Below, in pieces: positions 31,188-38,299 of a stretch of DNA of 43,898 nucleotides. The notes under the pieces are model-generated. The model made no database searches. It was not told the origin of the DNA and saw nothing but the letters and a program-made list of their open reading frames with translations. This stretch comes from a virus. The stretch lies in IMG/VR virus record IMGVR_UViG_3300024429_000019, positions 1 through 43,898 of that record; one strand, 5' to 3'. The position numbers were made by a program, and so were the translations under genes. Position 1 is the stretch's first letter, and each line of letters starts with the position of its first letter.

Positions 31188-31448
31188 ATGCAACCAGAGA
31201 CAGGTGCAACACAGAAAGAGGCTACGATACTAGATTTAAGCTATGGGATTGGGGAACTTCTTGGGGATTTGCAGGAGAGGCTAGATAATCGGTTTGACAG
31301 AAATCCTGAAGCGATAAAGGAGGGTGAGGGGCAGACAAGACCCACAAATGTCCTAGATGAAATCATTGCTAAGTTAAACGGTGATACGGCTTGGCTAAAG
31401 CAAATTACAGCGTTTATTTCAACCGAAGTCTTGCCAAAAATCAGTTAA
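31188..31448 (+). CDS. Hypothetical helical protein, 86 aa
   Basis: TAGGAGGTAGAA precedes ATG 31188. The product is hydrophilic with helices (LSYGIGELLGDLQERLDNRF and VLDEIIAKLNGDTAWLKQITAF). No family recognised. It is followed by the second structured RNA element. Confidence 0.6.
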   Translation: MQPETGATQKEATILDLSYGIGELLGDLQERLDNRFDRNPEAIKEGEGQTRPTNVLDEIIAKLNGDTAWLKQITAFISTEVLPKIS

Positions 31449-31467
31449 ATAGCTTTTTCATTGACCT

Positions 31468-31539
31468 TGCTTGCTGGTGTCCCGTCAAATCAGGGTTTGG
31501 ATGACTAGGGCGGGCTAGTAAAAGCCGAGCCAGCAAGCA
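31468..31539 (+). ncRNA. Pseudoknotted structured RNA element, copy 2
   Basis: TGCTTGCTGG (31468-31477) pairs perfectly with CCAGCAAGCA (31530-31539). Inside are TCAAA/TTTGG (31485-31500) and ACTAG-GGCGGG-CTAGT (31504-31519). CCCG (31481-31484) can pair with CGGG in the loop of the second hairpin. The shared parts with copy 1 are TTGCTGGTGTCC at the 5' side and CCGAGCCAGCAA at the 3' side. It lies in a 189-base gap between the membrane/lysis-like genes and the recombination/replication genes. No terminator follows it. Confidence 0.65.
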
Positions 31540-31637
31540 TAAAAATAGCGACAAAACAGCATTATAAATTAAATATAGTGGGAGTACAATTAGGGTGGGG
31601 CACGGGCAATGCCCTAAAAAGGCAAAGGGGGTGCGAA

Positions 31638-32030
31638 ATGGGTAAGGCATTATGTATAAGGTTCAAGGGGAGAGAGGATGAGGTTCTGGAAAAGCTGGAG
31701 ATGTTCGGTTGGTCGTTTGTCTGCGAGTCTGAAAAGGTCGGCTTCGAGGCACTCCAGCGGTGGTACAAGGCACAACCAGGCAAAGAGAACGGAACTATTC
31801 TGGCTATGCCTAATCGTCTGGGCGCTACGAGGACTAATAGGGGAGCGATTGAACAGATGGTATCTACGATTCTTAACGCTTGGTATGAAACTCGCAAGGA
31901 GAATGAACATTTGAGGGCAGAACTGGAGCAGGAAAAGAAACTACGGCAGGTGCAGAACAGCTTTGGTGAAGCCTCTGTAGTAGAAGCCTTTTCAAATGTT
32001 CTGCTGGAGGCAAAAATCAAGCCTTATTAA
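31638..32030 (+). CDS. Hypothetical protein with C-terminal coiled coil, 130 aa
   Basis: ATG 31638 follows AAAGGGGGTG; the frame is open further upstream without a signal. The N-terminal half is mixed alpha/beta (ALCIRFKGREDEVLEKLEMFGWSFVCE) and residues 75-110 form a coiled coil (WYETRKENEHLRAELEQEKK). Function unknown. Confidence 0.65.
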   Translation: MGKALCIRFKGREDEVLEKLEMFGWSFVCESEKVGFEALQRWYKAQPGKENGTILAMPNRLGATRTNRGAIEQMVSTILNAWYETRKENEHLRAELEQEKKLRQVQNSFGEASVVEAFSNVLLEAKIKPY

Positions 32031-32033
32031 ATT

Positions 32034-32207
32034 ATGAATAGAGAAGAATATAAGAAGCGCAATCAGATTATTCGTGCTAGGGCTAAAACTACCAGTCAGG
32101 CACAGATAGGGCGAGAGTATGGCTTTAGCAGACAAAGAGCGTGGCAAATCGTGCATAGCGATAAGCGCAGTTTGTTTATGCGGTTTATAAAATTCTTAGG
32201 GGGGTGA
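32034..32207 (+). CDS. Sigma-region-4-like HTH protein, 57 aa
   Basis: ATG 32034 opens a basic protein with a helix-turn-helix: TSQAQIGREYGFSRQRAWQIV (residues 20-40), where the second helix FSRQRAWQIV resembles the -35 recognition helix of sigma factors. It may be a transcription regulator of the operon. The ribosome binding site is weak (AAATT). Confidence 0.6.
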   Translation: MNREEYKKRNQIIRARAKTTSQAQIGREYGFSRQRAWQIVHSDKRSLFMRFIKFLGG

Positions 32208-32211
32208 ATGA

Positions 32212-32391
32212 GTGAAGATTGAAAGAGCCATTGAAATCCTCGACCGCAAAATTAAACAAGATGTCTTCCAAGTTGACCCTGATGCACTGGTTGCCCTTTG
32301 CTTGGGCAATGAAGCCCTGAAACGCCTTGAGCAAGAGAGGTCTGAAGGTTATGTTGATGCAGACGACTTCCTACCAGGAGAAACTGAATAA
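32212..32391 (+). CDS. Hypothetical helical protein, 59 aa
   Basis: GTG 32212 follows GGGGGGTGAATGA. The product (MKIERAIEILDRKIKQDVFQ, then ALVALCLGNEALKRLEQER) is helical and charged and resembles small phage proteins of unknown function. It overlaps the next gene by 41 bases. Confidence 0.6.
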   Translation: MKIERAIEILDRKIKQDVFQVDPDALVALCLGNEALKRLEQERSEGYVDADDFLPGETE

Positions 32392-32533
32392 ACGCTGGGA
32401 CTGTTATAAGTGCCACAAAGAAGTAGGGGCTGTATCAAGGGTATTAAAGATTAAAGAGCCTCATAAGAGACCGTATAATGAGGTTTTCTGTAGGAAGTGC
32501 GCAAGGGGGATATTGAGTGCTAGGGAGGAATAA
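32351..32533 (+). CDS. Zinc-ribbon protein, about 60 aa
   Basis: Start at ATG 32351 (ATG 32357 is an alternative). CYKC-H (residues about 19-23) and CRKC (46-49) make a four-cysteine zinc site. It lies between two short helical or membrane proteins. Function unknown. Confidence 0.6.
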   Translation: MLMQTTSYQEKLNKRWDCYKCHKEVGAVSRVLKIKEPHKRPYNEVFCRKCARGILSAREE

Positions 32534-32535
32534 TT

Positions 32536-32697
32536 ATGATATGGGCGAAAACAATAATGGCGTTTGTCTTCGGTGCTTGTTTCGGGTTTGTAATAGCAAT
32601 CTCAATGGCTGAAGGGGAGTATGCAATGGCAGCCCTCGCATTGGGGATATTGGTAGGCATATTCTATCTCGTTGTCTGGATGATTGACACTGCGTAA
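32536..32697 (+). CDS. Two-span membrane protein, 53 aa
   Basis: ATG 32536 follows GGGAGGAATA. Two hydrophobic spans (TIMAFVFGACFGFVIAIS and AALALGILVGIFYLVVWMI) are separated by an acidic MAEGEYAM turn, so both termini face the same side. Confidence 0.6.
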   Translation: MIWAKTIMAFVFGACFGFVIAISMAEGEYAMAALALGILVGIFYLVVWMIDTA

Positions 32698-32706
32698 GGA
32701 ATAATT

Positions 32707-32820
32707 ATGGCAAATGTAGCCTGGGATTACCTAACAGAAGAAGAAATCGCACTTATACTGCGTTACTATCCTAATCTTCGGGAGGAATACGAAAGGTGGA
32801 AAAACAAGGGGATTGGTTAG
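32707..32820 (+). CDS. Hypothetical protein, 37 aa
   Basis: AAGGAATAATT precedes ATG 32707. The product is acidic and helical (WDYLTEEEIALILRYYPNL). It overlaps the next gene by 25 bases in another frame. Confidence 0.5.
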   Translation: MANVAWDYLTEEEIALILRYYPNLREEYERWKNKGIG

Positions 32821-32987
32821 TTAGAAGGTGGCAAGACAAGAAACTACTTCAGAGGGCACTGATTTATAGGGTTTCGCTCCCCACGCTGGCTTTCATTAAA
32901 ACCCTGGATAACGCACCTGTGGACAGAAAGCTTCTGAGCTCATTAAGAGATAACAGCGTGCTTGAGACTGCAATAAGTGGGAATTAA
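32796..32987 (+). CDS. Hypothetical basic helical protein, 63 aa
   Basis: GTG 32796 follows GGGAGGAATACG. The sequence (WLVRRWQDKKLLQRALIYRV, then FIKTLDNAPVDRKLLSSLR) is basic and helical, compatible with nucleic acid binding. No family recognised. Confidence 0.5.
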   Translation: MEKQGDWLVRRWQDKKLLQRALIYRVSLPTLAFIKTLDNAPVDRKLLSSLRDNSVLETAISGN

Positions 32988-32999
32988 AGGAGGGGTAAA

Positions 33000-33158
33000 A
33001 TGAGGTGGGAATACAATACGATAGACCAGCGGAACTATATTTCAACCCCTAATGAGGACTCTATTGATGAACTGCTCAATTCATTCGGCAAGGACGGTTG
33101 GGAGTTGGTTGGATGGTTTGGTGTTTGGTTCATCTTTAAGAGAAAAGTAAGGAGATAG
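33000..33158 (+). CDS. DUF4177-like protein, 52 aa
   Basis: AAAGGAGGGG precedes ATG 33000. The sequence has the DUF4177 pattern: MRWEYNTI at the start, then LLNSFGKDGWELVGW and a final beta strand FIFKRK. The family is common in phages and bacteria; function unknown. Confidence 0.7.
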   Translation: MRWEYNTIDQRNYISTPNEDSIDELLNSFGKDGWELVGWFGVWFIFKRKVRR

Positions 33159-33162
33159 AGCT

Positions 33163-33294
33163 ATGAAAAAACTCACCTTTGCTGTATTACTGAATTATGC
33201 CAGGAGTCTTAAAAGGGATGGTGCACCTACTTGGTCTTGGCGTGGCTATTTAGCTGGACTACTTGAAGGTGCGAGGAATTACTTTGTGGAGTGA
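33163..33294 (+). CDS. Hypothetical protein, 43 aa
   Basis: AAGGAGATAG precedes ATG 33163. The product is a short basic helical protein (FAVLLNYARSLKRDG then WRGYLAGLLEGARN). Function unknown. Confidence 0.55.
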   Translation: MKKLTFAVLLNYARSLKRDGAPTWSWRGYLAGLLEGARNYFVE

Positions 33295-33297
33295 AAA

Positions 33298-33549
33298 ATG
33301 AGCAATATTAAATATTCAGACCACAAACAACCCAGACAATTATTCCTTGATACCTTGGTTGAGTTCTATGGCAAGATGGGCAGTAAGGAGTTCTGGGCAG
33401 ACTTCAAGAAGTGTGAAATAGCCCTAGAAGCCCTTACCCAAGATTATATGCGAACTGACCATAGTGAACACCTAGAAGAAGACGCAACTTCATTACAGGC
33501 TGCTCTAAATGAATACCGCATACGAGAGCGTTATCTTGGAGAAAAATGA
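33298..33549 (+). CDS. Hypothetical helical protein, 83 aa
   Basis: GTGGAGTGAAAA precedes ATG 33298. Charged helices throughout (FLDTLVEFYGKMGSKEFW; EDATSLQAALNEYRIRERYL). It overlaps the next ATG by 4 bases, indicating coupling. Confidence 0.6.
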   Translation: MSNIKYSDHKQPRQLFLDTLVEFYGKMGSKEFWADFKKCEIALEALTQDYMRTDHSEHLEEDATSLQAALNEYRIRERYLGEK

Positions 33550-33749
33550 AAATCACCGTAGGCTATAAGACAAACAACGAGCAGACTAGGGCTTACCGAA
33601 TCATAAAGGATAATGGCGATGGCACTTATCAGGCTTGTTCTTTTATGGTAATGACCAGACCTGATGGCACAAAATACTTATCAGAAGGCATAACCAAGAA
33701 GAGAAGCCTGGATTCTATTAGAGAAGAAGACATCGGGGAGGTAGAATAA
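33546..33749 (+). CDS. Hypothetical beta-rich protein, 67 aa
   Basis: ATG 33546 follows TTGGAGAAAA. The sequence (MKITVGYKTNNEQTRAYRIIKDNGDGTYQ) suggests a small beta sheet. Its last base is shared with the next start codon (TAATGG). Confidence 0.6.
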   Translation: MKITVGYKTNNEQTRAYRIIKDNGDGTYQACSFMVMTRPDGTKYLSEGITKKRSLDSIREEDIGEVE

Positions 33750-34342
33750 TGGCAGAACATTGGTGTAAGGAACATCAAACAGTTTGGTTTAAGAAGGGCA
33801 AGATGAAGGGCTATGCCCACCCAATTAAGGACGCTGAGGGTGAGGATACCGACAAATGGTGTAATGAGCCAAAGGAAGAGGCAGAAGAGAAACCTGCCCC
33901 AAAGAGAGACAGTAGCACAAACGCCAGCATAGAGGCACAGGTAGCTGTTAAGGCAGTTGTGGAACTTATTGTGGCTAGCAAGATTGATGCACAAAGCCCA
34001 GAGGTTCAAGCCACCCGAAACTGGATTATGAGCAAGCTGGGCAACTGGTCATCAATGGGTAGTCCTCCTGAAACAGAATATGAATCCGCATCTAAGGGTT
34101 TTCTGGGAGATAAGAAGGAATCGCAAGAGCCGATGTCCACCAAAGAACAGCGTGCTAAAATCCTCTCTACTTACAAGGAGAGGGGTTATACAGACAGCCT
34201 TGCCTTGTCAGTTATGATTAGGCATTACACCGTGAGCGAAAGCAAGAAGCTCACCAAGAAACAAGCATCAGAGTTCATCAAGACACTAGAGAGCGGTAAA
34301 CATCTTGAAGAGCTATCCGAGCCAGCAGACATTCCGTTTTAA
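33749..34342 (+). CDS. Phage protein with recombinase-type C-terminal helical domain, 197 aa
   Basis: ATG 33749 follows GGGGAGG. The N-terminus holds a small Cys/His motif (HWCKEHQTVWFKKGKMKGYAHPI...WCNE, residues 3-48), then an acidic linker. The C-terminal 60 residues (TKEQRAKILSTYKERGYTD...LTKKQASEFIKTLESG) resemble the helical tail of ERF/RecT-region single-strand annealing proteins. It probably takes part in recombination or replication, but the annealing domain itself is not present. Confidence 0.55.
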   Translation: MAEHWCKEHQTVWFKKGKMKGYAHPIKDAEGEDTDKWCNEPKEEAEEKPAPKRDSSTNASIEAQVAVKAVVELIVASKIDAQSPEVQATRNWIMSKLGNWSSMGSPPETEYESASKGFLGDKKESQEPMSTKEQRAKILSTYKERGYTDSLALSVMIRHYTVSESKKLTKKQASEFIKTLESGKHLEELSEPADIPF

Positions 34343-34352
34343 GGAGGCTTAA

Positions 34353-34577
34353 ATGAGCAAGATAATATCAGATGAAGAGATACTTACAATCGCACCTAAG
34401 CGAATAATGTCACTGAATGGCTATATAGCAGTAGCCCAAGCCCAACGAGACAGTTCAGATAGGGAATGGATAGAAGCGATAGACGAAATGATAAACACAT
34501 ATATGTTTGGTGATAGCTCATTCACAAGTTTTCAGGATAAGTATCAAGCCCTAAAACAGAAAGTAACAGGGGAATGA
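34353..34577 (+). CDS. Hypothetical protein, 74 aa
   Basis: AAGGAGGCTTAA precedes ATG 34353. The product is helical and acidic (DEEILTIAPKRIMSLNGYIA; WIEAIDEMINTYMFG). No family recognised. Confidence 0.55.
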   Translation: MSKIISDEEILTIAPKRIMSLNGYIAVAQAQRDSSDREWIEAIDEMINTYMFGDSSFTSFQDKYQALKQKVTGE

Positions 34578-34850
34578 ATGATTAAATCCTTTATTGTAAC
34601 TAGAGAGATGGAAGATGCTAGGACTCGGTTGGAGGCTTACAAGAACAAGATACAGCCTTATCCATCATATCCTGAAGAAGACCCCTCTGAAGGACCTACT
34701 AGAGTAAGGGTTACGAATCTGAGAATGACAGACACTCAAATAAGCTACCTCCGCAGAAACCTCATCCAGTATATTGATAAGAAATTTAAAGAACTCCAGG
34801 ATAAGACTAAGGTTGATAAGCAATATAAGTATAAGAAATATATATCTTAA
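34578..34850 (+). CDS. Hypothetical protein, 90 aa
   Basis: AGGGGAATGA precedes ATG 34578, directly after the previous stop. The N-terminal helix (REMEDARTRLEAYKNKIQ) is followed by a Pro-rich acidic linker and a basic helical tail (YIDKKFKELQDKTKVDKQYKYKK). It ends next to the iteron array and may contact it, but this is unsupported. Confidence 0.5.
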   Translation: MIKSFIVTREMEDARTRLEAYKNKIQPYPSYPEEDPSEGPTRVRVTNLRMTDTQISYLRRNLIQYIDKKFKELQDKTKVDKQYKYKKYIS

Positions 34851-34859
34851 TATAGGGAA

Positions 34860-34953
34860 TGTCACGCAGGCTCGTTTCCGTGACAAGCGTGACATCTAGG
34901 CACGGTTAGCGTGACATAGCAGGACAAGCGTGACAGCCGTGACAAGCGTGACG
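34860..34953 (+). repeat. Iteron-like array of GTGACA repeats, candidate replication origin
   Basis: GTGAC occurs at 34880, 34889, 34911, 34930, 34939 and 34948, with one inverted copy (GTCAC) at 34861. Five are preceded by AGC or CC and the fuller unit is AAGCGTGACA. Spacings are 9, 22, 19, 9 and 9. The array ends 9 bases before the ATG of a RecA-like ATPase with a winged-helix-like N-terminus, a typical position for a phage origin or for an operator bound by that protein. Confidence 0.7.
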
Positions 34954-34961
34954 AGAGAAAG

Positions 34962-35981
34962 ATGGTAGAGAAGTTAGCAGATGCTGTAAGGGCATTTTTG
35001 AAGACTGCTCAGGGTAGGGAGGTAGACCTTACCTATCTTCGCTCAGAACTTAAAATAGAACAATCTGACCCAGCGTGGGAGGGACTGCGAAAGGTGATGG
35101 AGAGGCTTGTTAAGGAGAAGGTCGTCCGCCGTCCCCCAAACAGGAAGGATAGTGTTTATAAGGTTGTCACACAAGTTAAACCAGTGAGTGTGTTTGCTAA
35201 AGACCGTGAACGCAGACCGCCCTTTAAGCTGTTCTTCCCTAGAGACTCTGGCACTGGTATGGAAATGTGCTTTGCTGAAGATATAGTAATCAGGGAGGGC
35301 GACTTAGTTTCCATTGGTGGTGTTAGTAATTATGGTAAAACAGCCATAGCCCTCAATATCTGTGGTGAGAATATAGATTATCTGCCGATACTAATGGGCA
35401 ATGAGTACACAACTAGAGTGGGGGATACCGATGAGTATGAACCCACGCCAAGATTTCTTAATAGGCTGGATAGGATGGATTGGGTTAAATGGGTGAATGG
35501 TAAGGGTGAAGATAAGTTTACCCTGCTTCCAGTAAGAGAAGACTACGCTGAACATATTGTTAAGGACAGGATAAACATTATTGATTGGATAAATCTGGAT
35601 GCCAGCAAACTCTATGGTATTAGCAAGGTAGAGGAGGATATTAAGGCAGAGGTTGGCAGGGGAATAGCCGTAGCGGTTCTCCAAAAGGGTGAGGGGGAGA
35701 TGGCTAGGGGTGGGCAGTTTACAAAGGATTTCGTTGACTGCGAGTTACTTATAGATAAGCTCACGGAGACTGAAAGCATGCTCACAATAGGCAAGGTCAA
35801 AGAATACACGAAGCCTGTAATGGGCAGGAAGTTTGCCTTCGGCATCTTTCAAGGTGTTAAGATTACAAACTTCAGAGAGATTGTCAAATGTCCTCAATGC
35901 TACGGTAAGAAATGGAAGAAGGCTGGCAATACCAGCGTTCCTTGTGATGCTTGCGATAGAACGGGATACATTGATAAGTAA
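34962..35981 (+). CDS. RecA/DnaB-like replication ATPase with zinc knuckle
   Basis: The 339-residue protein has a winged-helix-like N-terminus (residues 1-70, MVEKLADAVRAFLKTAQ to KVVRRPPNRKDSVYKVV), a RecA-type core with Walker A VSIGGVSNYGKTAIAL (about 110-125) and Walker B RINIIDWINLD (about 205), and the strand GIAVAVLQKGEG. The C-terminus has CPQCYGKKW...CDACDRTGY, a DnaJ-type zinc motif. It likely acts as a helicase-like or DNA-loading replication ATPase. The iteron array directly upstream suggests the N-terminal domain binds it. Confidence 0.7.
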   Translation: MVEKLADAVRAFLKTAQGREVDLTYLRSELKIEQSDPAWEGLRKVMERLVKEKVVRRPPNRKDSVYKVVTQVKPVSVFAKDRERRPPFKLFFPRDSGTGMEMCFAEDIVIREGDLVSIGGVSNYGKTAIALNICGENIDYLPILMGNEYTTRVGDTDEYEPTPRFLNRLDRMDWVKWVNGKGEDKFTLLPVREDYAEHIVKDRINIIDWINLDASKLYGISKVEEDIKAEVGRGIAVAVLQKGEGEMARGGQFTKDFVDCELLIDKLTETESMLTIGKVKEYTKPVMGRKFAFGIFQGVKITNFREIVKCPQCYGKKWKKAGNTSVPCDACDRTGYIDK

Positions 35982-36021
35982 TGAATAAACCAACTAAAGC
36001 ACAAATAGAGGGGGTTAAGTG

Positions 36022-36522
36022 ATGGATGAATTGTTGCTGACACCAGAGGAAATAAGGGCTATAAGAAATAAGGCTTACCCTTGGGATGAGGCTATTCCAA
36101 TGAGCCCCGACTTAGATGAACTACTAGATAAAACTCAAGCTGAAACAGCCCAAGCCCAACTAGCCAAAGCCAAGCCTATCATAGAGAAGGCTGAGAGGGA
36201 GAAGATAGGGTTTGGTTTTAGGCAATTGCAGACCGAAGCGAAGGAATGGAGACACAAAAACTTCCCTGATGGAAAACCATATCATCCGTTCTTTGGTTTA
36301 GTGGAGGAACTTGGTGAATTAGCTCATTCACATTTGAAGCGAGAGCAGGGAATAAGAATGGAAGAAAACCATATTGAAAAGCAAAAGGATGCTATTGGGG
36401 ATATTGCAGTTTTCCTTTCGGATTACTGCAATATGAATGGCTTTGACATTGAGGAGTGCGTTAAAACAGTTTGGGCAGAAGTAAAACAGAGGAATTGGCA
36501 AGCCCTAAAGGAAGGGAAATGA
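36022..36522 (+). CDS. MazG-like nucleotide pyrophosphohydrolase
   Basis: ATG 36022 follows GGGGGTTAAGTG. Residues about 85-160 have the all-alpha NTP-pyrophosphatase metal motif: FFGLVEELGELAHSHLK and KQKDAIGDIAVFLSDY (EE-x2-E then D-x2-GD). MazG-type enzymes hydrolyse NTPs and phage versions can lower host alarmones or trim nucleotide pools. The N-terminal 60 residues are an added helical segment (LLTPEEIRAIRNKAYPWDEAIP). ATGA overlap with the next gene. Confidence 0.8.
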   Translation: MDELLLTPEEIRAIRNKAYPWDEAIPMSPDLDELLDKTQAETAQAQLAKAKPIIEKAEREKIGFGFRQLQTEAKEWRHKNFPDGKPYHPFFGLVEELGELAHSHLKREQGIRMEENHIEKQKDAIGDIAVFLSDYCNMNGFDIEECVKTVWAEVKQRNWQALKEGK

Positions 36523-36689
36523 CTGACTTACTGCGATGCCCTGAAATCAACTACCTGCCAGAGCAAGTGATAGGAACTTGTGGGCTTAATACCAAGGCTT
36601 GCTTTAAGGAAACCCAGCCTGATGCACCTTGTGCGTATTTTGATGATTGGCTCAAAGAGTGTGAGGAGGAAAATGCGGATACGGATTGA
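36519..36689 (+). CDS. Cysteine-rich hypothetical protein, 56 aa
   Basis: ATG 36519 overlaps the MazG-like stop. Four cysteines (residues 6, 21, 28, 38) could bind zinc (RCPEIN, GTCGLN, ACFKE, PCAYFD). It ends in an acidic tail. Function unknown. Confidence 0.55.
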   Translation: MTDLLRCPEINYLPEQVIGTCGLNTKACFKETQPDAPCAYFDDWLKECEEENADTD

Positions 36690-37029
36690 CCCACTGGATA
36701 CGCTCTTCAGTGAATTTATAAGAAAGCGGGCTAAGGGTATCTGTGAAAGGTGTGGTTCTTACAAGGGATGGAAGAGTTTGCAGTGCTCTCATTTCTTTGG
36801 GAGGGTTAAGAAGTCGGTTAGGTGGGATGAGGAAAACGCTTGTGCTCTTTGTTTCGGTTGCCATATGCATTTTACCTCTCAGCCCATAGAGCACTTTTAC
36901 TGGTTTCTTGAAAGGCTAGGAGAGGAGAAATTTGACCTCCTTGTGGCTAGAACTAATCAAACTCACCCCAAGCCTGATAAAGAAGCAATCACACTTTACT
37001 ACCAACAGAAACTAAATGACCATATCTAA
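36673..37029 (+). CDS. NinG/HNH-like zinc-binding nuclease-fold protein
   Basis: GAGGAGGAAA precedes ATG 36673. CERCG...LQCSHFFGR and ACALCFGCHMHFT give the C-x2-C ... C-x2-C and His-rich pattern of HNH and lambda NinG-type proteins, in which the SHF-GR and CHMHF segments form the beta-beta-alpha-metal core. NinG proteins act with recombination functions. The first upstream ATG lacks a ribosome binding site. Confidence 0.7.
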   Translation: MRIRIDPLDTLFSEFIRKRAKGICERCGSYKGWKSLQCSHFFGRVKKSVRWDEENACALCFGCHMHFTSQPIEHFYWFLERLGEEKFDLLVARTNQTHPKPDKEAITLYYQQKLNDHI

Positions 37030-37040
37030 GGGAGGGGAAT

Positions 37041-37193
37041 GTGTTTAAGCAATGGTGTCCTAAATGTCAAAAATATACGGATTGCACTCACAAATCATAC
37101 CCAGTTGAGGGTAATTTATGGCGGACTGAAACTATATGTGGGATGTGCTTGCTAACCCTTGATACCCTTACGGTAGAGAAGAAGCTGAAATGA
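37041..37193 (+). CDS. Zinc-ribbon protein, 50 aa
   Basis: GGGAGGGGAAT precedes GTG 37041. CPKC (residues 6-9) and CGMC (33-36) form a four-cysteine site. It overlaps the next start as ATGA. Confidence 0.5.
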   Translation: MFKQWCPKCQKYTDCTHKSYPVEGNLWRTETICGMCLLTLDTLTVEKKLK

Positions 37194-37393
37194 TTAACTG
37201 GCTAGGTAGAAAGTGCCCTCGTGATTATTGCAATGGTGACTTATTTGAGGAGCTAGACCAGTTCTTGAAACCTGTTATACAGTGCTTCCTTTGCTCAAAT
37301 CAATGGGATGCTGAAACTGGCAAGTTATTAACCTCAGTAGGAACGCCCACATTAAGAGGATTAAAAATGATAGAGCACGGGATAGAAAGATGA
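37190..37393 (+). CDS. Zinc-ribbon protein, 67 aa
   Basis: The ATG overlaps the previous TGA. CPRDYC (residues 9-14) and CFLC (32-35) form a ribbon; the spacing of the first pair is C-x4-C. Similar tiny ribbons are frequent in phage replication regions. Function unknown. Confidence 0.6.
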   Translation: MINWLGRKCPRDYCNGDLFEELDQFLKPVIQCFLCSNQWDAETGKLLTSVGTPTLRGLKMIEHGIER

Positions 37394-37423
37394 CACTTTT
37401 GAATACAATAGAGAAGGCGAGAG

Positions 37424-37726
37424 ATGAATCTTACTAATAATATGGGCTGTATGAGCAAGTCCCAGATTGAGGATTTTGCTGCTATGGTTCTAGGGGAGTG
37501 TGGCTATTCTTACACAATGAAGTGGACAACTGCGGGCGATATTGTGATTGAGCCATTTATCTACATAGACGAACGGCATATTGATGAATACCCCTATATG
37601 GCTAAAGAAAGAGTCTTGCACGAAGTAGCCCACATAGATACTTGGCCTCAAGATGATAGGCACGGAGAGGTATTTCACTCAAGACTGGCGGATTTAATTA
37701 AACTGTTTATGGGGGCAATGAAGTAG
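37424..37726 (+). CDS. SprT-like zinc metalloprotein, 100 aa
   Basis: ATG 37424 follows GGCGAGAG. VLHEVAHIDTWPQDDRHGEVFH (residues 66-87, broken by a turn) gives HExxH followed by a third His, as in SprT/M48-type metallopeptidases. It is shorter than most. A DNA-repair or lysis-linked peptidase role cannot be told apart. Confidence 0.7.
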   Translation: MNLTNNMGCMSKSQIEDFAAMVLGECGYSYTMKWTTAGDIVIEPFIYIDERHIDEYPYMAKERVLHEVAHIDTWPQDDRHGEVFHSRLADLIKLFMGAMK

Positions 37727-37742
37727 AGAGTGATATAGAACT

Positions 37743-37949
37743 ATGAAGATTAACAATAAATGCTGCTGTTGTGGTGGGGTTGTAGAGGCTACTTATAAAA
37801 AGGGGGACGAGGTGGCAAGGGCTTTCGCAGAAGCGTGTGATGTATGTGCTGAATGTTTTAAGGCAGGTTGTAGGGTTTTAACTGGAGAAAAATGCGAAGT
37901 AACGGGTAGAAGGCAGGCTCAATTAGTAGAGAGTGCTGTGGGGCAATAG
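37743..37949 (+). CDS. Cysteine-rich zinc-binding protein, 68 aa
   Basis: AGATAGTAG-type spacing is poor; the start is ATG 37743. Cysteines lie at CCCCG (residues 7-10) and CDVCAEC (33-39) then C and C further on, giving up to two zinc sites. Unknown function. Confidence 0.55.
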   Translation: MKINNKCCCCGGVVEATYKKGDEVARAFAEACDVCAECFKAGCRVLTGEKCEVTGRRQAQLVESAVGQ

Positions 37950-37987
37950 AGATTAACAGATAGTAGGGCTTTGAGATAGGAGGAGTA

Positions 37988-38299
37988 ATGACTAAACAAG
38001 AAGGGATAAAGGAATTGGTCTTAAAATATATTAGCGAAGCTATGTTGGGAAATCACAATGAAGATGATATTGAATCTTTGGCGAATAGCCTATTGTTGGA
38101 CGCAAGTAATAGGGGTGTGGTGATAAAGGTGGACAGGGAGCTGCCTGATAACCCTTACCCCGAGTTAGCAAGAGGCTGGTTTGGAAGTGACCACGAAGCA
38201 AATATCACGCACTATGGGAAACGGGATGGTTATGAAGAAGCTCAAAAAGATATGGCTGGCTATGTATCAATAGAGCCATTGATAGAGGAGACAGGGTGA
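37988..38299 (+). CDS. Hypothetical protein, paralogue of 39418-39738
   Basis: AGGAGGAGTA precedes ATG 37988. It shares MTKQE at the start, KVDRELP / KMDRELP in the middle and AGYVSIEPLIEE / AGYVAVEPLIK at the end with the gene at 39418. The two copies flank the DNA methyltransferase and its neighbour, suggesting duplication or a cassette insertion. Function unknown. Confidence 0.65.
   Translation: MTKQEGIKELVLKYISEAMLGNHNEDDIESLANSLLLDASNRGVVIKVDRELPDNPYPELARGWFGSDHEANITHYGKRDGYEEAQKDMAGYVSIEPLIEETG

Noticed and set aside
36673-37029. Free-standing homing endonuclease
   Set aside because: The SHF-GR and CHMHF pattern and placement fit NinG-type recombination proteins better than a homing nuclease.
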